Shown: positions 38,599 to 44,650 of the stretch, piece after piece
Numbering within the stretch: position 1 is the first letter of the stretch
Layout of the letters: the number at the start of each line of letters is the position of its first letter
NCBI GenBank assembly: GCA_020025475.1
Contig: JAHHSA010000009.1
Span: 1 to 44,650, forward strand
DNA length: 44,650 nt
Direction: 5' to 3'
Source: Oscillibacter sp.
GTDB taxonomy: Bacteria; Bacillota; Clostridia; Oscillospirales; Oscillospiraceae
The notes under the pieces: generated by a model
Database searches by the model: none
What the model was told of the DNA's origin: nothing
What the model saw: only the letters and a program-made list of their open reading frames with translations
Program-made: the position numbers and the translations under genes

Positions 38599-40521
38599 AT
38601 GGCTAAAATCGAACAGGATGAGCGCTTTCATGCGGGGACACTGAGCGATGGCTGGCGGTGGTTTGGCGCCCACCCGACAGAGCAAAGAGAGAAGAGAGGC
38701 TGGACCTTCCGCGTCTGGGCCCCCCATGCCAAGAGCGTTTCGGTGGTGGGTGATTTCAACGGTTGGGACCCCCTGGCCAACCCGATGAAACGCAGAGGAG
38801 AGGTCTGGGAGACATTTATTCCAGGCCTGGCAGAATATACATCTTATAAGTATGCCGTTCACGGGGCAGATGACTGCACCCGCATGAAGGCAGACCCCTA
38901 CGGCTTTCATACGGAGACCCGTCCGGCCACAGCCAGCAAGCTGTACGACATCAACGGATTCAAGTGGAGCGACGCCGCTTTCCAGGAGAAGAAGCGGAAC
39001 AAGCCGGTCTATGAGGCCCCGCTCAACATCTACGAGGTACACCTGGGCTCCTGGCGGAGACGGGAAAACGGGGACTTCATCGACTATAAGGATTTGGGCC
39101 GTCAGCTGGCTTCCTACGTCAAGGAAATGGGCTACACGGCCATTGAGCTGCTGCCCATCACAGAGCACCCCCTGGATGATTCCTGGGGCTACCAGTGCAC
39201 GGGCTACTTTGCCCCCACCTCCCGCTTCGGCACTCCCAAGGACTTTATGTGGTTCGTCAACCATATGCATAAAAACGGCATCACCGTCATTCTGGACTGG
39301 GTTCCCGCCCACTTCTGTAAGGATGAACAGGGTCTCCTGGAATTTGACGGGACATGCTGCTATGAATACGCAGACCCCAACAAGTGGGAGCACTGCGGCT
39401 GGGGCACCCGGGTCTTTGACTACGGACGGCCTGAGGTGAAGAGCTTTCTCTATTCCTCCGCCCGGTTCTGGCTGGAGGAGTATCACATCGACGGCCTTCG
39501 CGTGGACGCCGTGGCATCCATGCTGTATCTGGACTACGGCCGCCAGGACGGGGCATGGACCCCAAACCAGAACGGGGGACGGGAGAATCTGGAGGCTATC
39601 GATTTCCTGCGGGGCCTCAACACCATGGCCTTTTCTGTGGACCCTGACGTGCTGATGATTGCCGAGGAGTCTACCGCATGGCCCATGGTCTCGCGACCGG
39701 CCGATGTGGGCGGCCTGGGCTTTAATCTCAAGTGGAACATGGGCTGGATGAACGACATGTGCCACTATTTGAAGATGGACCCCTGGTTCCGCCAGGACCA
39801 TCACAAGGATATTACCTTCTCTTTTATGTATGCTTTTTCGGAGAACTTTGTGCTTCCCATCTCCCATGACGAGGTGGTCCACATGAAAGGTTCTGTGGTG
39901 GGCAAGATGCCCGGAGACTATGAAAATCAGCTGCGCTGCCTGCGGGGCTTTTACGCGTACCTGCTTGCCCATCCCGGCAAAAAGCTCATGTTCATGGGTG
40001 CTGAACTGGGCCAGTGGCACGAGTGGAACTCCAATCAGCAGCTGGACTGGTACCTGCTGGAGCAGGAGTCCAATCAGAAGATCCACCGGTTTTTCAAGGA
40101 GGCCAACGCCTTCTATAAGAAGGAAGCAGCCCTCTGGGAGATCGACTTCGATTGGTCCGGCTTTGAGTGGCTGGTGCCGGACGACAACCACAACAACGTG
40201 GTGGTATTCCTGCGCAAGGACCGCAAGGGCAGGGATCTGCTCTGCGCCATTAACTTCTCACCCAATACATATGTCGGGTATCGGATGGGCGTTCATGACC
40301 ACCGGAAATACGTCCCCGTGTTTAATACGGATGCTGTGGAATATGGCGGCGACGGCTTCGGCGACACCGAGGCAGTCAAGGTGGAGCGAATCCCCTCTCA
40401 TGGGAAGGACTGCTCCGCTGCCATCCGCATTCCCGCCTTTGGCGCGGTGTTCTACCGCGGTGAGGGAAAGTTGCCCAAGCCCAGAGCGAAAAAACAGGCA
40501 AAGGAGTCTGCTGTAAAATGA
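38599..40521 (+). CDS. glgB: 1,4-alpha-glucan branching enzyme GlgB
   Basis: This 640-aa GH13 enzyme makes alpha-1,6 branches in glycogen. The N-terminal CBM48 domain includes FRVWAPHAKSVSVVGDFNGWDP (about 37-58). The catalytic barrel carries DGLRVDAV (nucleophile Asp303), AEEST (acid Glu356) and ISHDEVVH (Asp424). The C-terminal beta domain ends in a basic Lys/Ala tail. The ATG at 38599 has GAGAGGAG 6 bp ahead; the ATG at 38593 is a close alternative. glgC overlaps its stop by 4 bp. Confidence 0.96.
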   Translation: MAKIEQDERFHAGTLSDGWRWFGAHPTEQREKRGWTFRVWAPHAKSVSVVGDFNGWDPLANPMKRRGEVWETFIPGLAEYTSYKYAVHGADDCTRMKADPYGFHTETRPATASKLYDINGFKWSDAAFQEKKRNKPVYEAPLNIYEVHLGSWRRRENGDFIDYKDLGRQLASYVKEMGYTAIELLPITEHPLDDSWGYQCTGYFAPTSRFGTPKDFMWFVNHMHKNGITVILDWVPAHFCKDEQGLLEFDGTCCYEYADPNKWEHCGWGTRVFDYGRPEVKSFLYSSARFWLEEYHIDGLRVDAVASMLYLDYGRQDGAWTPNQNGGRENLEAIDFLRGLNTMAFSVDPDVLMIAEESTAWPMVSRPADVGGLGFNLKWNMGWMNDMCHYLKMDPWFRQDHHKDITFSFMYAFSENFVLPISHDEVVHMKGSVVGKMPGDYENQLRCLRGFYAYLLAHPGKKLMFMGAELGQWHEWNSNQQLDWYLLEQESNQKIHRFFKEANAFYKKEAALWEIDFDWSGFEWLVPDDNHNNVVVFLRKDRKGRDLLCAINFSPNTYVGYRMGVHDHRKYVPVFNTDAVEYGGDGFGDTEAVKVERIPSHGKDCSAAIRIPAFGAVFYRGEGKLPKPRAKKQAKESAVK

Positions 40522-41726
40522 AAAAAGAGTGTATCGCCATGCTGTTGGCAGGCGGCCAGGGAAGCCGTCTGTATGTCCTGACCGGGGATATGGCCAAGCC
40601 TGCCGTCCCCTTTGGCGGCAAGTACCGCATCATCGATTTCCCGCTCTCCAACTGCTCCAACTCTGGTATCGACACAGTTGGTGTCCTGACCCAGTACCGC
40701 CCCCTGGAACTCAACAGCTACATCGGCAGCGGCCAGCCCTGGGATCTGGACGTCACCACCGGCGGCGTGCACATTCTGCCCCCCTATATGGGCAGCAAGG
40801 GCGGCACCTGGTACAAGGGCACCGCCAACGCAATTTATCAGAACATCGGCTTCATCGATATGTATGATCCTGAGTATGTGGTGATCCTCTCCGGCGACCA
40901 TATCTATAAAATGGATTACTCACAGATGATCACCCGCCACAAGGAGGCCAATGCCGCCTGCACCATCTCCGTCATGGAGGTACCTTGGGACGAGGCACCC
41001 CGCTTTGGCATTATGAGCGTCAACGACGAGGACATGATTACCGAGTTTGCCGAAAAGCCTAAGGAGCCAAAGAGCAACCTGGCTTCCATGGGTATCTACG
41101 TCTTCTCCTGGAAGGTGCTGCGCCAGTACCTGACCGACGATGAAGCCGATCCCACTTCTGAGAACGACTTTGGCAAGAACATCATCCCCGGCATGCTCAG
41201 GGACGGTCAGCGCATGGCTGCCTATCGTTTTGAGGGCTACTGGAAGGATGTGGGCACGCTGGAATCCCTGTGGGACGCCAACATGGATATGCTTTCTATC
41301 GAGTCCGGTCTGGATGTGGCTGATGAGTCCTGGCCCATCTATGCGCGCTCTCTCAGCGCACCGCCGGCATTCCTGGGCCGCACCGCCGTGGTGAAGCACT
41401 CTGCTTTCAACCGTGGCAGTTACATTAACGGCACTGTGGAGAATTCTGTTCTCTCCCCCGATGTCACTGTGGGTGAGGGTGCCCGCGTCAGCTACTCGGT
41501 GGTGCTGCCCGGCACGGTCATTGAGCCTGGAGCCGTGGTGGAGTACGCCATTCTTGGCGAGGGCTGCCGTGTGGGCAAAAACTGCCGCGTAGGCGCGGCA
41601 CCTGAGACCACCGCTCCGGAGAGCTGGGGCCTGACGGTGCTGGCTCCCCATTGTGAGCTGGCTGACGAGAGAGTGGTGCGGCCCGGCGTCATGCTGGACC
41701 GTGCTGGCGAGGAGGTGTCCAAGTGA
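40518..41726 (+). CDS. glgC: Glucose-1-phosphate adenylyltransferase GlgC
   Basis: This 402-aa enzyme makes ADP-glucose from ATP and glucose 1-phosphate. The N-terminal pyrophosphorylase loop is GGQGSRLYVLTGDMAKPAVP with KYRIIDFPLSNC after it. Further conserved segments are the GTANAIYQN and SGDHIYKMDY motifs and FAEKP. The C-terminal part (from about residue 290) is a left-handed beta-helix of hexapeptide repeats. It is coupled at its start with glgB (ATGA overlap) and at its end with glgD. In Gram-positive bacteria GlgC usually forms a hetero-oligomer with GlgD. Confidence 0.96.
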   Translation: MKKECIAMLLAGGQGSRLYVLTGDMAKPAVPFGGKYRIIDFPLSNCSNSGIDTVGVLTQYRPLELNSYIGSGQPWDLDVTTGGVHILPPYMGSKGGTWYKGTANAIYQNIGFIDMYDPEYVVILSGDHIYKMDYSQMITRHKEANAACTISVMEVPWDEAPRFGIMSVNDEDMITEFAEKPKEPKSNLASMGIYVFSWKVLRQYLTDDEADPTSENDFGKNIIPGMLRDGQRMAAYRFEGYWKDVGTLESLWDANMDMLSIESGLDVADESWPIYARSLSAPPAFLGRTAVVKHSAFNRGSYINGTVENSVLSPDVTVGEGARVSYSVVLPGTVIEPGAVVEYAILGEGCRVGKNCRVGAAPETTAPESWGLTVLAPHCELADERVVRPGVMLDRAGEEVSK

Positions 41727-42838
41727 TGAAAGGACTGCACGGAATTATCTTTTCTTATGAGACCCGCAATGATCTGCGGGAACTGGGTGAACTGCGCTCT
41801 GCATCCTCTGTCCCCTTCGGCGGACGGTATCGGGCGGTGGACTTTGCCCTTTCCAACCTGGTCAATGCCGGGGTGACCGACGTGGGCGTGGTGCTGCATG
41901 GCCGTTACCAGAGTATGATCGACCATCTGGGCACCGGCAAGGAGTGGGACCTGTCCCGCAAGCGGGGTGGTCTCAAGATTCTGCCTCCCTTCAACTACCG
42001 CCAGAACTGGGGCGTACTGCCTTTCCGCGGCAAGATCGAGGCACTGGCCGAGGTCCGCACCTACCTGGATACCATCCGCCAGGACTATGTGGCCCTGATG
42101 GACGGTGATCTGGTGGTGAACCTGCCTTTGCAGGAGATTTTTACACAGCACCTCCAGTCCGGCGCTGACATCACAGCCGTCTGTGGAAACGACAGCTTCG
42201 AGACCGATAACGGCACCTATTTTGAGATGGACCACAGCGGCCGTATTACCGATGTCCTGTTTAACATGAACCACCCCCGGGGCTACCGTGGGCTGGAGGT
42301 CTACATCATTTCTACCCAGCTTTTGAAAGATGTGGTGGACGAGTGCAGCGGCCGTGATATGTTCAGCTGGCGCCGTGATGTCCTGCTGGCAGGCAAGGAC
42401 CGTCTGAACATCAGCAGCTATGTCTGGAATGGCTTTGCCGCCCAGATCCGTTCTGTCAAGGAATACTATGACCGCAGCATGCAGCTGCTGGATCCCGAGA
42501 TCCGCAGCGAGCTGTTCTGCCCTGAGCGACCCATCATTGCAAAGGGTGCCGATAAGTCCTCTGCCTATGTGGGGCCTGACGGTGTCTGCATCAACTCCCT
42601 GGTCGCCGAGGGCTGCCGCATCGAGGGCGCTGTGGAGAACTCCATTCTCTTCCCCGGCGTTGTGGTGGAGAAGGGCTGCGTGATTCGCAACTGCGTCCTC
42701 TTCAAGGAGACTGCGGTCCGGGAAAATGCACAGCTCTCCTATGTCATTACTGATAAGAACGTGGAGATCCTGCGGGATCGCACCCTGATGGGCCATGCCA
42801 GCTACCCTCTGGTCATTTCCAAGGGCAGCAAAATCTGA
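41726..42838 (+). CDS. glgD: GlgD, ADP-glucose pyrophosphorylase regulatory subunit
   Basis: This 370-aa paralogue of GlgC has a degenerate N-terminal loop: it starts GLHGIIFSYETRNDLRELGE and lacks the GG.G.RL catalytic loop, as typical for the non-catalytic GlgD subunit that modulates GlgC. SVPFGGRYRAVDFALSNLV and a C-terminal hexapeptide beta-helix are kept. The ATG at 41726 shares a base with the glgC stop; GTG 41723 in the same frame is an alternative. GGAGG (41710-41715) precedes both. Confidence 0.94.
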   Translation: MKGLHGIIFSYETRNDLRELGELRSASSVPFGGRYRAVDFALSNLVNAGVTDVGVVLHGRYQSMIDHLGTGKEWDLSRKRGGLKILPPFNYRQNWGVLPFRGKIEALAEVRTYLDTIRQDYVALMDGDLVVNLPLQEIFTQHLQSGADITAVCGNDSFETDNGTYFEMDHSGRITDVLFNMNHPRGYRGLEVYIISTQLLKDVVDECSGRDMFSWRRDVLLAGKDRLNISSYVWNGFAAQIRSVKEYYDRSMQLLDPEIRSELFCPERPIIAKGADKSSAYVGPDGVCINSLVAEGCRIEGAVENSILFPGVVVEKGCVIRNCVLFKETAVRENAQLSYVITDKNVEILRDRTLMGHASYPLVISKGSKI

Positions 42839-42847
42839 TTGCGCACG

Positions 42848-42873
42848 CAAGGGGGAGCCCACGCTCCCCCTTG
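42848..42873 (+). terminator. Hairpin between glgD and glgA
   Basis: CAAGGGGGAGC and GCTCCCCCTTG form an 11-bp perfect stem with a 4-nt loop, 10 bp after the glgD stop. There is no real T-run, so it is more likely a processing or attenuation element than a full terminator. Confidence 0.5.
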
Positions 42874-42951
42874 TGGACTTTGCTATGGAAGTAGGAAAAC
42901 CGGCGGAACGGACAAACATTCCGGCCGGACTAACAAAAAGGAGCTTGTTCT

Positions 42952-44650
42952 ATGAAGATTCTGTATGCAACCAGCGAGGCTGTCCCGTTTTGTAAAACCG
43001 GCGGTCTGGCCGACGTAGCCGGCTCTCTCCCCGCGGCGCTGGCCCAGGAAGGTGCGGAAGTGGCGGTCATCCTGCCCCTGTACCGCAAGGTCAAGGAGCG
43101 CTACGCCAATCAGCTGAAATTTGAGTGCTACGATTACATCAACCTGGCCTGGCGCCACTGCTACTGCGGACTCTTCTCCCTGGAGATGAACGGCGTCACC
43201 TGGTACTTCCTGGACAACGAGCAGTATTTTGACCGACCCGATCTCTATGGCTACATTGATGACGGTGAACGCTTCGGCTATTTCTCCCGCGCCATCGTGG
43301 AGATGCTGCCGCACCTGAAGTTCTGGCCCGAGGTCATTCACTGCAACGACTGGCAGACCGCCCTGGTGCCCATCTATCTGAAAGACGACGGCGTTCGGTA
43401 TGAGCCATACCGCGGCATCAAAACGGCCCTGACGATCCATAATATTGAGTACCAGGGCCGTTACGGAATGCAGACTCTGGGCGATCTGTTCGGACTGAAT
43501 CAGGGCTGGGCAGACGATGGCACCATCGTCATGGACGGCGACGTCAATCTGCTCAAGGGTGCGATCCTTTGCGCAGATGCAGTCAACGCCGTCTCTCCCA
43601 CCTATGCCGACGAACTGAAAATGGCATATTTTGCGCACCGCCTGGAAAATATTATGCGGCGCTGCTCCTATAAGCTCTCTGGCGTGCTCAACGGCATCGA
43701 CCTCAAGCGTTACGACCCCTCCACCGATCCCAGCATCCCGGTAAACTTCTCACGGGAAAATATGGCGGGCAAGCAGGCCGACAAGGCGGAGCTGCAGAAA
43801 CTGATGGGATTGCGGCAGGAGCCCTTTGTCCCAATTGTGGCCATTGTCAGCCGCCTGGTGTCCCACAAGGGCCTGGACTTGATTTGCGAGGTGCTGCATG
43901 ATATGATGGAGCTCCCCCTGCAGCTGGTCATTCTGGGAAAAGGCGACCGGAAATACGAGGAATTTTTCCACTGGGCTGCCCAGCAGTATCCAGGACGGAT
44001 GGCTGTACGTCTGGACTATAACGAGGACCTCTCCATGGCGATTTACGCCGGTGCAGACCTGTTCCTGATGCCCTCCAAGAGTGAGCCATGCGGCCTGAGC
44101 CAGATGATTGCCATGCGCTACGGCACTGTGCCCATTGTCCGGGAGACCGGTGGCTTGAAGGATACCGTCCAGCCCTATGAAGCCTGGCGCGATGGCGGCA
44201 ATGGATTTACTTTTGCAAACTATTCCAGCAGCGACATGCTCCATGTAATCCGGGAGGCCGTCTACCTTTACAAGGATTACCCCGACGCTTTCGGACATCT
44301 GCGTGACCGTGCCATGGCATCCGACTTCAGCTGGGCTCGCAGCGCCGGTCAGTATCTGCGGATCTACGCGGGGATCACCGGACAAACTTGGCCTGTGGCA
44401 GGGGAGAGCGTTTCTGCTGAGGAGCTCCTCACAGCAATGCCTGCCCAGGAGAAGGAGACTCCTGTGAAGAAGTCCACTGCCAAGAAGTCTACTGGCCGAA
44501 CGTGCAAAACGGAGGAAGAAAAGGCGGCCGACAAGGCAAAAAAAGAAGCGGAGAGGGCTGCCAAGGCTGCTGAGATCAGGGCAAAGAAGGAAGCAGAGAA
44601 GGCTGCCAAGGCTGCTGAGGCCAGGGCAAAGAGGGAAGCGGAGAAGGCTG
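42952..44650 (+). CDS. glgA: Glycogen synthase GlgA, 3' end beyond window
   Basis: The open frame runs from ATG 42952 (AAAAGGAGC ahead) to the last base with no stop, at least 566 residues. GlgA is a GT5 enzyme that adds glucose from ADP-glucose to glycogen. The N-terminal KTGGLADVAGSLPAAL (15-30), INCNDWQT-like VIHCNDWQTALVP, TIHNIEYQG, LNGIDLKRYDP, the VSRLVSHKGLDL region and the C-terminal SEPCGLSQMIAMRYGT with ETGGLKDTV are all present. Typical GlgA is about 480 residues; here the enzyme ends near residue 480 and an Ala/Lys/Glu-rich tail of at least 85 residues follows, built of 15-residue repeats. The tail is unusual. Confidence 0.95.
   Translation, partial: MKILYATSEAVPFCKTGGLADVAGSLPAALAQEGAEVAVILPLYRKVKERYANQLKFECYDYINLAWRHCYCGLFSLEMNGVTWYFLDNEQYFDRPDLYGYIDDGERFGYFSRAIVEMLPHLKFWPEVIHCNDWQTALVPIYLKDDGVRYEPYRGIKTALTIHNIEYQGRYGMQTLGDLFGLNQGWADDGTIVMDGDVNLLKGAILCADAVNAVSPTYADELKMAYFAHRLENIMRRCSYKLSGVLNGIDLKRYDPSTDPSIPVNFSRENMAGKQADKAELQKLMGLRQEPFVPIVAIVSRLVSHKGLDLICEVLHDMMELPLQLVILGKGDRKYEEFFHWAAQQYPGRMAVRLDYNEDLSMAIYAGADLFLMPSKSEPCGLSQMIAMRYGTVPIVRETGGLKDTVQPYEAWRDGGNGFTFANYSSSDMLHVIREAVYLYKDYPDAFGHLRDRAMASDFSWARSAGQYLRIYAGITGQTWPVAGESVSAEELLTAMPAQEKETPVKKSTAKKSTGRTCKTEEEKAADKAKKEAERAAKAAEIRAKKEAEKAAKAAEARAKREAEKA
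44548..44650 (+). repeat. 45-bp tandem repeats in the glgA tail
   Basis: Two full units (44548-44592, 44593-44637) and the start of a third (44638-44650) encode AERAAKAAEIRAKKE, AEKAAKAAEARAKRE and AEKA. The DNA units differ at few positions. The array continues past the window. The protein should form a long charged helix. Confidence 0.85.

Overview
The window (44,650 bp, GC-rich coding DNA) reads like the chromosome of an anaerobic, amino-acid-fermenting Firmicute. The best guess is an Oscillospirales-type gut bacterium of the Oscillibacter/Flavonifractor/Intestinimonas kind. The reasons are a complete glycine reductase operon with in-frame UGA selenocysteine codons and a tandem glycine riboswitch, Gram-positive ribosome binding sites with occasional TTG/GTG starts, sigma-A-like promoters, FeoA-FeoA-FeoB with a FeoB-associated Cys-rich peptide, and a bacterial glgBCDA glycogen operon. 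The genus is inference. No phage, transposon, integrase, CRISPR array or rRNA was recognised, so this looks like core chromosome rather than an island.

Layout. 1-3288: the 3' part of tRNA-Leu(CAG), then an operon of M29 aminopeptidase, gamma-carbonic-anhydrase-like protein and AI-2E-family permease. 3389-5626: a small XRE regulator with tandem operator-like repeats, its DUF3169-type membrane partner, and a separate DUF2238-like membrane protein. 5688-9160: the iron-uptake locus feoA-feoA-feoB-FeoB-associated peptide, with palindromic DtxR-like boxes. 9343-11567: tRNA-Ser(GGA), a 58-aa protein, a histidine phosphatase-GNAT fusion and an unassigned region that may encode a structured RNA. 11587-15481: a minus-strand lipid kinase-NUDIX-membrane protein set, divergent from a second AI-2E-family permease. 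15478-21690: a five-gene NikABCDE/Dpp-like ABC importer followed by a DUF3810 membrane metalloprotease-like protein.

21753-30368 is the glycine reductase (Stickland) operon: promoter, tandem glycine riboswitch with terminator, then grdX, grdE, grdB(Sec), trxB, trxA, grdA(Sec), grdC, grdD and a 97-aa protein of unknown function. NADPH electrons pass through TrxB and TrxA to selenoprotein A. GrdE/GrdB bind and activate glycine. GrdC/GrdD release acetyl phosphate for ATP synthesis. A strong terminator-like hairpin sits between grdA and grdC.

30520-38294 is minus-strand: a sugar-1-kinase (NahK-like), a nucleotidyltransferase and GalE (amino sugar/galactose activation), two adjacent AraC-family regulators, a dicarboxylate/amino acid:cation symporter and a TauE/SafE permease. 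38456-44650 is the glycogen synthesis operon glgB-glgC-glgD-glgA. The glgA frame runs off the window and carries an unusual Ala/Lys/Glu-rich tail built from 45-bp tandem repeats.
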